Virus record (IMG/VR): IMGVR_UViG_3300043772_001644
Location: 1-36,113 of that record
Source: a virus
Direction: 5' to 3' (one strand)
DNA: 36,113 bases
The position numbers and the translations under genes are program-made. This document shows, in pieces, positions 1 through 6,622 of the stretch. Position 1 is the first letter of the stretch; the number at the start of each line of letters is the position of its first letter. The notes beneath the pieces were generated by a model. The model saw only the letters and a list, made by a program, of their open reading frames with translations, was not told the origin of the DNA and ran no database searches.

Positions 1-905
1 AAAATATTTTTAAGTGTTAAATATTTTTCGATTATTGGTTTAATTTCTGGCAAATATTCAATATTACCAAATAGGTAAAAATGAGCATCGTCTTTTAACA
101 AAGGAATTGCCTGTCTAAGTACATTTTCAAATAATAATATTGTATCTTGAATTTTATCATTTGCGATTTTTTCTTTATCACTCCATCCGCTTTTAAAATC
201 CATACCATAAGGAGGGTCTGAAAGTAATAAATCATAAGAATTTTGTTCAAGTGTTGGTAAAATTTGAATACTATCACCATGTATTATAATTTGTTCAGTG
301 TTTGTTAGTTCAATAGGCTTTTCAAACTCTGCTTTTTTTTGTTCAAAATTTATTTTCTTTTCTTCTTTTTTTATTTCTTGGTAGGCTTGGTTTATTGATA
401 ATTCGCCTGTTGATAATTTTTCTTTTATTTCGGGAGCTGCCTTTTCTTCTATCTTTTTGACCTTTGCAATCGTATCGTGTGACACGTTTGCAACTTTTGC
501 AAGTTCTTGCCTTGTATCTATTTTTTGTTCTGCAGAAATCTGCAAAACAGATTCGGGTTTCCTAATTTGATTCTCCTTTGCCTTTGCTTTAAAAACATCT
601 TCCAATTCCAATGCCAAAACGCTTCTTTGATAGTTGCTCAAATTTCTTCTACCAAATTGGTTTAATATCATCCACTCTTTAACATCCTGTTCGCTATCAA
701 AATGTTTTTCTATTGTTTTGTATTCAATCCCCCAGCGTGTGACAATTTCGTACCTATTGTGACCATCAATAATATAACCGTTCCATGTGACTATTGCATC
801 TCTTATTCCCTCTTCAAGACAATTGTTTTCAAGTTGTGTAAATTCTTCTTGACTAAGTGGTGGTATTAGCTTTTTAAATTCGGGGTTAATCTTTAAATCA
901 ATCAT
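1..905 (-). CDS. ParB-like domain / DNA methyltransferase fusion (3' end cut by window edge)
   Basis: I translated this by hand from the ATG at 905. It stays open for 301 codons to the window edge. The N-terminus is a ParB-like domain (about residues 15-100) with the box DGHNRYEIV, followed by a helix-turn-helix-like stretch (ELAKVANVSHDTIAKV). After a Lys/Glu-rich linker a methyltransferase domain begins, with the catalytic motif DPPYGMDF at about residues 236-243. The S-adenosylmethionine-binding motif would lie beyond the edge. ParB-methyltransferase fusions are common in phages and usually modify phage DNA (N4-cytosine or N6-adenine). It has its own predicted promoter at 1020-1050 and a structured leader. 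The target sequence cannot be read from the sequence. Confidence 0.85.
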   Translation of the reverse strand, partial: MIDLKINPEFKKLIPPLSQEEFTQLENNCLEEGIRDAIVTWNGYIIDGHNRYEIVTRWGIEYKTIEKHFDSEQDVKEWMILNQFGRRNLSNYQRSVLALELEDVFKAKAKENQIRKPESVLQISAEQKIDTRQELAKVANVSHDTIAKVKKIEEKAAPEIKEKLSTGELSINQAYQEIKKEEKKINFEQKKAEFEKPIELTNTEQIIIHGDSIQILPTLEQNSYDLLLSDPPYGMDFKSGWSDKEKIANDKIQDTILLFENVLRQAIPLLKDDAHFYLFGNIEYLPEIKPIIEKYLTLKNI

Positions 906-924
906 GATAAATATTTAAAAAATT

Positions 925-1004
925 CAAGCCTCACAATCCGTCAGGTCTTCACTTCTAACTTCATGCAAGGCTTGTAAATCTTTATTGTTCTATAATGTGA
1001 AGAC
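925..1004 (-). promoter_or_regulatory. Structured leader with two interleaved stems (possible pseudoknot)
   Basis: In the leader of the ParB-methyltransferase gene, GTCTTCAC (rc of 997-1004) pairs with GTGAAGAC (rc of 945-952). CAAGCCT (rc of 968-974) pairs with AGGCTTG (rc of 925-931). The stems interleave, which is pseudoknot topology. The second stem is followed by six T's about 15 nt before the ATG, so it could also act as a weak terminator or hide the start site. Function is inferred. Confidence 0.45.
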
Positions 1005-1019
1005 GAACATAATGTACTT

Positions 1020-1050
1020 CAAATATAATCATAATTTTTCAGATATGCAA
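1020..1050 (-). promoter_or_regulatory. Bacteroidota-type promoter for the ParB-methyltransferase gene
   Basis: On the minus strand the -33 element TTG (rc of 1048-1050) is followed after 20 bp by TATATTTG (rc of 1020-1027), an exact match to TAnnTTTG. The start point would be near 1012-1015, giving a leader of about 110 nt. Confidence 0.6.
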
Positions 1051-1052
1051 AT

Positions 1053-1385
1053 TCATTTTGTAATTAAAATTATTGATGTTGTTAATAATCCGGTGAGTGC
1101 TGAGATTCCTATCATCTGCCAGACCTTTTTTTGTGTTTTCTCTTTTTTCAATTCTATGTTTAGGTAGCGCATTGTTATTTCGGAATTGTCGAATTGTTTT
1201 CTAAGTACAATATTTTCGGAAGTGATAAGCCTTGCATCGTCTTTGAGCAGTTTAATGAGTGTATCCTGTTGCAGAATCATGACCTTCGACCTTTGTAATA
1301 AATTCAAACATTCCGATAATTCTGACTGCGCCATTGTTCGAAAACAGAACAAAAGTAGGATGAAAATTAAACTACTTTTTGCCAT
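1053..1385 (-). CDS. Secreted coiled-coil protein with C-terminal membrane anchor (lysis accessory candidate)
   Basis: 110 residues. The N-terminus is a flavobacterial signal peptide (LIFILLLFCFRTMAQ, probable cleavage before SEL). A charged, heptad-like middle follows (about 25-85), then a C-terminal hydrophobic segment (about 88-108). It overlaps the end of the 88-residue membrane/coiled-coil gene by 14 bp, so the two are probably translated together. Paired small envelope proteins of this shape in flavobacterial phages resemble spanins or other lysis accessories. No family signature proves that here. The gene ends just before the next promoter. Confidence 0.7.
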   Translation of the reverse strand: MAKSSLIFILLLFCFRTMAQSELSECLNLLQRSKVMILQQDTLIKLLKDDARLITSENIVLRKQFDNSEITMRYLNIELKKEKTQKKVWQMIGISALTGLLTTSIILITK

Positions 1386-1638
1386 GATTTTTTAGGAAGT
1401 TGTCGATGTCAATTATTAAGTTTTCCTGTTCGAGGTTTATTCTATATTCCAGACTATCAATTGATTTTTTCAGTCGTTCCCGTTCCAACTTAATGGCCTG
1501 AATTTCGTTTTCGAGTTGTTCTCGATGGTGTTTGAAGATCTGATGTACGGCTGATGTCTGGTAGCGGACAATATAGATTATTGCAAAAACAAAAAGTATC
1601 AATCCGGCGCCGATTATCATTAAAGTTGTTTGTTTCAT
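1372..1638 (-). CDS. Small membrane protein with coiled coil (i-spanin-like candidate)
   Basis: 88 residues. A single N-terminal transmembrane segment (about 6-24) is followed by a long charged coiled coil (HREQLENEIQ...) to the C-terminus. This is the shape of an inner-membrane spanin or a phage coiled-coil accessory. It is the first gene of a two-gene unit with the 110-residue secreted protein. A clear promoter (TTG-N20-TATATTTG) lies 15-45 bp upstream. The spanin role is inferred from shape and pairing only. Confidence 0.7.
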   Translation of the reverse strand: MKQTTLMIIGAGLILFVFAIIYIVRYQTSAVHQIFKHHREQLENEIQAIKLERERLKKSIDSLEYRINLEQENLIIDIDNFLKNHGKK

Positions 1639-1652
1639 GTAACTATTTTAAA

Positions 1653-1683
1653 CAAATATAGTGAGGTTAATTGACATTTTCAA
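1653..1683 (-). promoter_or_regulatory. Promoter for the small membrane-protein pair
   Basis: TTG (rc of 1681-1683), a 20-bp spacer and TATATTTG (rc of 1653-1660) match the Bacteroidota consensus. It overlaps a divergent plus-strand promoter (1671-1701), so both cannot easily be occupied at once. Confidence 0.6.
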
Positions 1684-1701
1684 GTAAAATAATTACATTT
1701 G
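1671..1701 (+). promoter_or_regulatory. Plus-strand promoter diverging from the membrane-protein pair
   Basis: TTG (1671-1673), 20 bp and TACATTTG (1694-1701) match the consensus. It points rightwards to an intrinsic terminator about 70 bp on, with no reading frame between. It is the only convincing plus-strand transcription signal found in the window. Confidence 0.5.
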
Positions 1702-1705
1702 TTGT

Positions 1706-1774
1706 ATCATAAAATTTGTTGTTATATATTTTAATTTGTTAGCCTTTCCTGAGCAATTAGGAAGGGTTTTTTTT
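1706..1774 (+). ncRNA. Candidate small RNA of about 65-70 nt
   Basis: This is the predicted transcript from the plus-strand promoter (start near 1706) to the T-run at 1767-1774. It contains no ATG-initiated frame. The body is A/T-rich and ends in an 8-bp terminator stem. It lies between minus-strand genes and is antisense to none. Promoter and terminator agree in direction, which is the whole basis for the call. No target is known. Confidence 0.4.
1743..1774 (+). terminator. Intrinsic terminator, plus strand
   Basis: CCTTTCCT (1743-1750) pairs with AGGAAGGG (1759-1766) across an 8-nt loop with one G-U pair. Eight T's follow at 1767-1774. On the minus strand no T-run follows, so it serves plus-strand transcription. 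Confidence 0.65.
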
Positions 1775-1780
1775 GTGTAT

Positions 1781-1817
1781 AAAAAAAGAGGTCAGTATTT
1801 TTTTTACCAACCTCTTT
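1781..1817 (-). terminator. Intrinsic terminator ending the Gp157-like operon
   Basis: On the minus strand the arm from 1817 to 1805 pairs with 1797-1785 (13 pairs, two of them G-U) around a loop of seven A's. A run of four more T's follows. It lies about 40 bp beyond the stop of the 114-residue gene and abuts the plus-strand terminator tail to tail. Confidence 0.7.
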
Positions 1818-1856
1818 CAATGAGAATTACAAAACCTGTAAACAGTACAAATATAA

Positions 1857-2201
1857 TTATTTTTCTGATAGCGCCCTATTTACTGCGGCAAAAGTTAGTT
1901 TGTTCACCTCGCCCAAAAACCAATCAATTTGACCTGGAGGTAATAAACTCATGGTTGCCATTAGTTCTGTCATTAAAACTACGTTATCAAAGTTATACTG
2001 TTTTAGTTCCTCAAATTTTTCTTTTGTCGTCCGGCGTTCCAGACCTTTAAGAAAATTAAGCATATAATTTCTAAGGTTTTTAAAATTTACTTTGTCGTTA
2101 CCTTTCATTTTGTCCGGCTCCATCTCAGTAATGGCATAACAGGCAGCATTTAGGCAGGTAATGAGTAGATAAAAATCGGCTGCGCTTTTGTTGTCAATCA
2201 T
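1857..2201 (-). CDS. Hypothetical phage protein, 114 aa
   Basis: I do not recognise this protein. It is predicted soluble and helical with no signal peptide. It overlaps the Gp157-like gene by 4 bp (ATGA), so it is translationally coupled to it. It is the last gene before a strong terminator. The operon position beside Gp157-like and recombination-type genes suggests an early function, without further support. Confidence 0.65.
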   Translation of the reverse strand: MIDNKSAADFYLLITCLNAACYAITEMEPDKMKGNDKVNFKNLRNYMLNFLKGLERRTTKEKFEELKQYNFDNVVLMTELMATMSLLPPGQIDWFLGEVNKLTFAAVNRALSEK

Positions 2202-2689
2202 TTTATTTGTAAGTTTGATTTTGTTACTAATAAAGCGCCGGAAATATTTATGCCAGATTCAATCGCTTTTTTGATTGCGGTTTTGTCCGCGTTTATTTCG
2301 ATTTTCTCTTTCAAATATTCTTTTGGCAGTTGGTTACAATCTGTAATTTCTACGCTTTTTGATATTCGGTTACTTATTTTGTGAAGTCCTGTTTCAAAGT
2401 TCCCGAAAGTATCGACTGCCATTGAAAGATAATTTTTAATCCGGTCTATTTCGTTTTCGGTTCGCTTTTTCATCTCTTTGAGTCTGTCAATCTCAGCGTC
2501 AATGTTAGAAATAAGATTTTCTTTATTCCGGATAACGTAAATATAGGCCTTAGCTTTGTTATTTAGTTCGTCCCGACTATTGATATAGGCTTCGTGTAAA
2601 TCGTCCGTTATTTCGCCGTTATTTTGCTCAATAAGGCTTATAATGTTTTGGTATTCGTTACCGATTTCAAAAATTGTTGTACTTGTCAT
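2198..2689 (-). CDS. Siphovirus Gp157-like protein
   Basis: 163 residues. A long coiled coil covers about residues 30-100 (IDAEIDRLKEMKKRTENEIDRIKNYL). The C-terminal half has the Gp157-like pattern: SVEITDCNQLPKEYL, then a lysine-rich DKTAIKKAIESG and a final GALLV strand. Gp157-family proteins occur in many siphoviruses, often near SSB or annealing recombinase genes. They were first linked to phage resistance in Streptococcus thermophilus, but their molecular role is unclear. The start overlaps the upstream 84-residue gene by 23 bp. Confidence 0.7.
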   Translation of the reverse strand: MTSTTIFEIGNEYQNIISLIEQNNGEITDDLHEAYINSRDELNNKAKAYIYVIRNKENLISNIDAEIDRLKEMKKRTENEIDRIKNYLSMAVDTFGNFETGLHKISNRISKSVEITDCNQLPKEYLKEKIEINADKTAIKKAIESGINISGALLVTKSNLQIK

Positions 2690-2921
2690 AATCCATTTGT
2701 TGTTTAAGTCTTAAAAATAAAAAATCGTCTAATTCTTTTTCTGTCATTTCCAGAAGTTCTGCGAGTTCCTCCGGCTCGTATTCTGTTTCTTTAATTACTA
2801 AAGATATTATATCAAATTGTTCATCAAGTCCGGGTTCCTCCAGTGTTGCGGAATACCCTTCGTGATGTTCTGCCACTACTTGTATTACGTGGTTTTTAAA
2901 TCTTATTCTTGTTTCGATCAT
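2667..2921 (-). CDS. Hypothetical acidic protein, 84 aa
   Basis: I do not recognise this protein. It has a short beta-rich N-terminus and a strongly acidic C-terminal half (ETEYEPEELAELLEMTEKELDDF), with a possible small helical bundle at the end. It sits between the 98-residue phage protein and Gp157-like protein in the same unit. No signal peptide is visible. Confidence 0.6.
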   Translation of the reverse strand: MIETRIRFKNHVIQVVAEHHEGYSATLEEPGLDEQFDIISLVIKETEYEPEELAELLEMTEKELDDFLFLRLKQQMDYDKYNNF

Positions 2922-2942
2922 GGTTAAAATATTTTAAGAGTT

Positions 2943-2973
2943 AAAAAATACCGGTTTTGAGGATCCGGAAACC
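2943..2973 (-). terminator. Weak terminator-like hairpin
   Basis: After the 98-residue gene, short alternative stems (GGTTT with AAACC, or CCGG with CCGG) precede TATTTTTT on the minus strand. The stems are only 4-5 bp, so partial termination at most. Confidence 0.3.
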
Positions 2974-2981
2974 TTTTGTTT

Positions 2982-3278
2982 TTATAACTTAGTGTACATT
3001 CCTGTTATTTCAGTAAAAATATTTTGTAGTTGGTCATTATAGACATTTTCAAATATTTGAACTTCGGTAGTTGTATTTTTTGAATAATTAACCTTTAAAA
3101 ATTCAACATTGTAAAGATCTAAACCATTAAGAGTAATAATCAAATAATTTGCTTTGCTTTTGTTTGTTCTAAGTTTCATTGATAAAGCGTTTCCATGACT
3201 TAATAAAGTGTGAGCGCCTGTCATTGCTAAAAATTTGTTACCACCTAATTGAGCGAAAATTTGATTTGCAGTTGTCAT
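2982..3278 (-). CDS. Conserved phage protein of unknown function, 98 aa
   Basis: 98 residues. The N-terminal pattern QIFAQLGGNKFLAMTGA, the middle ANYLIITLNGLDLYNVEF and an ending of the type FTEITGMYTKL resemble a family I associate with Bacteroidota and other phages, with no assigned function. It is the first gene after a predicted promoter with operator-like inverted repeat (3319-3355). It is therefore probably expressed early and in step with the two other operons carrying the same site. Confidence 0.65.
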   Translation of the reverse strand: MTTANQIFAQLGGNKFLAMTGAHTLLSHGNALSMKLRTNKSKANYLIITLNGLDLYNVEFLKVNYSKNTTTEVQIFENVYNDQLQNIFTEITGMYTKL

Positions 3279-3318
3279 AATCTTAAAATTTGTTTGTTAT
3301 AAATTGTTTCCCTTGTAT

Positions 3319-3355
3319 CTTGTTACAAATTTATAACAACTTTTATTATTTACAA
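3319..3355 (-). promoter_or_regulatory. Promoter with operator-like inverted repeat (copy 1 of 3)
   Basis: On the minus strand TTTG (rc of 3353-3356) and TAAATTTG (rc of 3326-3333) are 19 bp apart. The -7 box is bracketed by GTTGTTA (rc of 3334-3340) and TAACAAG (rc of 3319-3325), a 6-of-7 inverted repeat. Similar sites lie at 11400-11436 and 22658-22694. Confidence 0.6.
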
Positions 3356-3376
3356 ACTTTGAACAAACTTTTTTTT

Positions 3377-3853
3377 CTATTTCTTTAATTTTTTTTCAAA
3401 ATCAATAGAAAATAATGCCAATTTATACGCGTCACGCTTGTCTTGCTCTGAAATTAAGCCTTTATAATTCAAAAAAACGGTGTGATTAAAGTGTTTTGAG
3501 TACAATTTTAACTGAGCATCATTCCACTTTTGGCCTTTTAACTTAGGACTGACCTCAAAAACGTTGTTTTTAAAGAGTTTTTGTAAGATTCTGAATGTAG
3601 CTTCCGATATTGCCTGATTCATACCAACGTGACGGCTTTTTTTGGCTATTTCCGGCTTGCTTCCTTTCATGTCAAAAGTTAGATCTTGAAGATAACTGTT
3701 TTCGACCGTATAAATACCAACCGGCGCAATCCAAACCCAATCTAAAAAGTGCATAAAGTCTTTGAAGACTATAAAATCAACGGTTTGATTTTCTATAATA
3801 CAGGCACAAAAGCCGTTTTTCCTGAATGCCGGGTCAATTCCTATGTAGATCAA
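3377..3853 (-). CDS. RuvC-like Holliday junction resolvase / RNase H-fold nuclease
   Basis: 158 residues from the TTG at 3853. The frame extends upstream to an ATG at 3961, but that would overlap the GH73 gene by 128 bp, and the conserved domain begins exactly at the TTG (IYIGIDPAF). Three acidic motifs fit a RuvC/RNase H fold: GIDP near the start, VENSYLQ in the middle, and QDKRDAYKLAL near the C-terminus. The segment KLKGQKWND before it is also typical of RuvC-like phage enzymes. It probably resolves branched DNA during replication or before packaging. It overlaps the upstream gene by 20 bp. Confidence 0.7.
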   Translation of the reverse strand: MIYIGIDPAFRKNGFCACIIENQTVDFIVFKDFMHFLDWVWIAPVGIYTVENSYLQDLTFDMKGSKPEIAKKSRHVGMNQAISEATFRILQKLFKNNVFEVSPKLKGQKWNDAQLKLYSKHFNHTVFLNYKGLISEQDKRDAYKLALFSIDFEKKLKK

Positions 3854-4292
3854 GTTTATTGAGTTTATAGTGTTCAATGATTTTGCCAATATGATGCCAA
3901 TAATTACCGGCACCGTATCCTTTGAGCATCTGCCAGTATTTATAATCTTTTCCGGTCGCATGTTTATAGTGGAAGATTAGGAATTGAGCGTGGTCAAAAT
4001 ACCCTTGTATTACGGTAGAATATTTGCGCCATTCCATTCCGGCGCGATCTGTAAAACAATCGCCTCGAAAAGCCTCTGGATAATATTTGATTCCGAAGTG
4101 ATTGTTTGAATGTTTACCAATATAAGATACACCTCCACCGGATTCTGCGAGCGCCTGCGCTAATTGAACGCTTGTAGGCACGCCATAGACAATCTCGCAT
4201 AGTTTGGCAACCGGATAATATTTAGTGATGTATTCCGTTTGGTTTTGCGGTTGAAGGAATAGAATGAGTGCGATTTTATAGATTAGTGTCAT
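3834..4292 (-). CDS. GH73-type glucosaminidase (peptidoglycan hydrolase)
   Basis: 152 residues. A weak N-terminal hydrophobic stretch (MTLIYKIALILFL) may be a signal or anchor. The core is a glucosaminidase domain: GVPTSVQLAQALAESGGG, with the probable catalytic Glu in LAESG, then SNNHFGIKYY and a C-terminal GYGAGNYWHHIGKII. Enzymes of this family cut the glycan backbone between GlcNAc and MurNAc. It sits among replication genes, overlapping the 103-residue gene by 4 bp. It is one of three cell-wall-active genes in the window, the others being at 9217 and 12065. Confidence 0.8.
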   Translation of the reverse strand: MTLIYKIALILFLQPQNQTEYITKYYPVAKLCEIVYGVPTSVQLAQALAESGGGVSYIGKHSNNHFGIKYYPEAFRGDCFTDRAGMEWRKYSTVIQGYFDHAQFLIFHYKHATGKDYKYWQMLKGYGAGNYWHHIGKIIEHYKLNKLDLHRN

Positions 4293-4600
4293 ATTACTTG
4301 CGGGTTAAATTTGTCAGATAAAGCGTTTAACATTCCAGAGTGAGCCTGTTCCGGCGTATCGTAAAAAACGCCGCCGAGCCTACTATCTAAAATCAAATTA
4401 TCTTTGTGTTCTACATGAAAACACCAACGGCCATCGGATAATTTTATTAACTCTGCGACCATTATTTTACTATCTACTTTGATGTTTAGTATATAGGCCT
4501 GATTTCCTTGTAGGCCGGTGTGATAGTGATAATATTCAGTATTGCTAAACACAAAGATAGGCTTTCGAACGTTTCGCGGTTTAAAAAATTGAATATACAT
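4289..4600 (-). CDS. Hypothetical protein, 103 aa
   Basis: I do not recognise this protein. It appears beta-rich and soluble (YYHYHTGLQGNQAYI, DGRWCFHVEHKDN). It lies between the replication-associated gene (4 bp gap) and the GH73 gene (4 bp overlap) in one operon. No signal peptide or membrane segment is visible. Confidence 0.6.
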   Translation of the reverse strand: MYIQFFKPRNVRKPIFVFSNTEYYHYHTGLQGNQAYILNIKVDSKIMVAELIKLSDGRWCFHVEHKDNLILDSRLGGVFYDTPEQAHSGMLNALSDKFNPQVI

Positions 4601-4604
4601 AATT

Positions 4605-5378
4605 TTAAGGTTTTAAAAATTCCCAAACAAATAACTTTGAATACATGGCATCACATTTGGCCTGAAACGTTTCATTTCCGGCTCCTTCAAAACTTTTTAG
4701 TAGTGCGCGGTTGTGTTTAGCCTCGTACAAATTAGTAAAATCTGCAGCCTTTTTCTGATGTTCGCGTTTTACTAAATGCTGCGCCTCAGACCAGACTCTT
4801 TTTTTTGTTTCGTCATCGAGTTGTATAATTCCGTTGTCGATTAAGATTTTCGGCCAGTGGATTCGTATTTCTTCGTGACTGTTATACTTTAGTGGAAGAC
4901 CGTTTTTTTTCTTATCGAGTTCGGCCTTAAATTCGGCGATTACTTCCTGTCGTGCGATAAAATTTTTATGGTCTACCTCGTTGACAAATGTTTCGCCGCG
5001 AATGTTTTTTTGATGCAAATGTTCTATTTCGACTATTGCTTTGTTTCTACGTTTTGAATATTCGCTTAAAATATCGCCTAACATAGATACGTTAAACTTG
5101 CCGTAATAGGCCACCATATTAACATCTATTTCATTGTTAGCGCCCATTTCAAAAGCCAGTTTAATTTCATTTATAGATATGTTTTTGTAGTTTCTATAAA
5201 CAAAGAGAACTGATTCTTTGAGTACGTTATCATTAAGGTCGTCGTTTTTAATGCCACAATAGACTTCGGCGCAAAATCTGAGTGCGAGCGATATTCCTGT
5301 TATTGATTCTTCATGATTTAGGTTTTTGATTATTAAGTAGTGATTGGATAATATTGTTTTCAAATTGTTCTTGCTCAT
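4605..5378 (-). CDS. Replication-associated phage protein (helicase-loader-like position)
   Basis: 257 residues if started at the ATG at 5378 (MSKNNLKTIL). An upstream ATG at 5462 would overlap the initiator-like gene by 152 bp, so I prefer the later start. The conserved-looking part is ISLALRFCAEVY...NISINEIKLAFEMGANNEID...YGKFNVSMLGDILSEYSKRRN. This resembles a protein that commonly follows the DnaD-like initiator in Bacteroidota phages. The C-terminal half is charged and helical. A role in loading the helicase or organising the replisome is inferred from position only. Confidence 0.6.
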   Translation of the reverse strand: MSKNNLKTILSNHYLIIKNLNHEESITGISLALRFCAEVYCGIKNDDLNDNVLKESVLFVYRNYKNISINEIKLAFEMGANNEIDVNMVAYYGKFNVSMLGDILSEYSKRRNKAIVEIEHLHQKNIRGETFVNEVDHKNFIARQEVIAEFKAELDKKKNGLPLKYNSHEEIRIHWPKILIDNGIIQLDDETKKRVWSEAQHLVKREHQKKAADFTNLYEAKHNRALLKSFEGAGNETFQAKCDAMYSKLFVWEFLKP

Positions 5379-6225
5379 TGAGAGCGTTGAGTGACATTTC
5401 GATAATGTTAGTAACAGATCGCTGCCTAATCTCTTGTTCTGATTGATAATTTCTATTTCCATTTTTCTGGTTGTTTTGATTGTTGTTAAATTGTTTTAAT
5501 AAATCGTTGTTTATAAATGTTCCGTCCCAATTATTTGCAATACAATTTTCAATACTTGCGATTACTATATTTTCTCCATATTGTTTTACTTCCTTTTCAA
5601 ATTTATCCATTCTGGCCTGAATGGTCATTTGTGTTTTATAAGGTTTTTTCTTTTGCCGTCTATGTTCAAAAAAGTCATTTATTTTCTGAATTAAATTAGG
5701 GGTAAATTCCGGAGGAAAAACTAAAGTAAAATTCTTTTTACTTTCTTTTTTAATTGAGTTAGTAATTGTGTTAGTAATTGAGTTAGTAATTGAGTTAGTA
5801 ATTGGTATTGTATTGACCATTTGGGCATTTCCATTTTCCTGTTTGGGCATTTCCATTTTACCATTTGGGCAAATGGATTTTACCGTTTGGTTACTTGCAT
5901 TTTCCTTTTTAGGCATTTGTAAAAATTGACTCTCATTATCAAAAGCATACCAGATAGTTCTATCAAAACCTAATTTGTTATAATTTCCCTTAATTAAGAT
6001 TTTGAGGTTTAAAAGGTTTTGAAGTATTGCCCTTACCTGTTTTTCACTCCAGAAAGGAAATAACTCAGAAAGTGCTTTAATTGTGTTATATGTCCAATAA
6101 TGGCCATCGTAATAATTAGAATTGTTAGCTTTGTTTAACCTGATCCAATATTGAAAAGATTTAATCATTATAGCTTCGTCAACTCCATAGCGTTTGGCTA
6201 ATTCAACATCAAAACTATATTCCAT
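5311..6225 (-). CDS. DnaD-like replication initiator / replisome organiser
   Basis: 304 residues. The N-terminal ~105 residues look like a winged-helix domain (VELAKRYGVDEAIMIKSFQYWI, then FWSEKQVRAILQNLLNLKIL). A low-complexity middle (about 105-160) is built of repeated Met/Pro/Lys/Asn and Ile-Thr-Asn-Ser units. The C-terminal domain ends in a DnaD-like motif (IENCIANNWDGTFI). A winged helix plus a DnaD-type tail is usual for phage replisome organisers that bind origin iterons and recruit the helicase loader. The repeats in the middle are direct DNA repeats that may be the origin itself. Confidence 0.7.
   Translation of the reverse strand: MEYSFDVELAKRYGVDEAIMIKSFQYWIRLNKANNSNYYDGHYWTYNTIKALSELFPFWSEKQVRAILQNLLNLKILIKGNYNKLGFDRTIWYAFDNESQFLQMPKKENASNQTVKSICPNGKMEMPKQENGNAQMVNTIPITNSITNSITNTITNSIKKESKKNFTLVFPPEFTPNLIQKINDFFEHRRQKKKPYKTQMTIQARMDKFEKEVKQYGENIVIASIENCIANNWDGTFINNDLLKQFNNNQNNQKNGNRNYQSEQEIRQRSVTNIIEMSLNALNEQEQFENNIIQSLLNNQKPKS
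5752..5804 (-). repeat. Four tandem AT-rich 12-bp repeats within the initiator-like gene
   Basis: Plus-strand unit AATTGAGTTAGT starts at 5752, 5764 (one mismatch), 5776 and 5788, with a partial fifth copy at 5800. They encode an Ile-Thr-Asn-Ser repeat. Lying next to the 22-bp array, they resemble the AT-rich unwinding element of an iteron origin. Confidence 0.6.
5820..5929 (-). repeat. Five 22-bp iteron-like direct repeats (candidate replication origin)
   Basis: Units begin at exactly 22-bp steps: 5820, 5842, 5864, 5886 and 5908 (plus-strand TTTGGGCATTTCCATTTT and variants). The first two share 18 identical bases. Copies three to five drift. A period near two helical turns places each unit on the same DNA face. 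The array lies within the initiator-like gene, as the origin lies within gene O of phage lambda. Confidence 0.55.
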
Positions 6226-6228
6226 AAT

Positions 6229-6474
6229 CTATATTTTTTTTAAAGCATTTATAAACTTGTCTAAAGTTTCATCAAAATTATCTACCTTCTTTTTTTCTCT
6301 TATAAAAATAGGTAAAACCACATATTTACCAGGTTCGTCAGGTATAAAATCAATTGCATCAATTTCGTTATTCCAAAGTTGTCTATTTTCTAAAAATTCT
6401 AATTTATCAACTGAATGATTATAGTAACCTTTACCAATTTCTGCAATCCTAAAAATTCCATACTTTAATTCCAT
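6229..6474 (-). CDS. Hypothetical protein, 81 aa
   Basis: I do not recognise this small soluble protein, which is acidic in the middle and lysine-rich at the C-terminus (REKKKVDNFDETLDKFINALKKI). It starts 13 bp after the T-run of a large terminator-like hairpin, so its expression, and that of the replication genes behind it, may depend on read-through. The initiator-like gene follows after 3 bp. Confidence 0.6.
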   Translation of the reverse strand: MELKYGIFRIAEIGKGYYNHSVDKLEFLENRQLWNNEIDAIDFIPDEPGKYVVLPIFIREKKKVDNFDETLDKFINALKKI

Positions 6475-6487
6475 AATTCTATAAATT

Positions 6488-6542
6488 AAAAAACCCGCAA
6501 CAATTCGCCGGAGGTCGGAGTCTCCTTTGAATTGATACGGGT
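6488..6542 (-). terminator. Long-stem terminator/attenuator before the replication operon
   Basis: On the minus strand the arm rc of 6529-6542 pairs with rc of 6493-6506 (14 positions, one G-U and one mismatch), followed by T's at 6492-6488. The loop contains CTCCGACC (rc of 6513-6520), which is exactly complementary to GGTCGGAG upstream (rc of 6583-6590). With one G-U pair this extends to ten base pairs. A loop-to-leader pairing of this kind suggests a pseudoknot or an anti-termination switch. Confidence 0.6.
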
Positions 6543-6622
6543 AAAAAGTTAATGTTAGTATTTAAAACAGTTCGTTATTCAGCTCCGACCCCGAAAAACA
6601 AACCTTAATTTTTTTTTAAATA

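Noticed and set aside
1736-2050. Plus-strand frame of 104 codons
   Set aside because: It runs through two terminators and the antisense of the 114-residue gene, with no recognisable protein features.
5752-5929. Regular direct repeats as a CRISPR array
   Set aside because: Units are 12 and 22 bp, contiguous without spacers, within a coding gene, and no cas gene is present.
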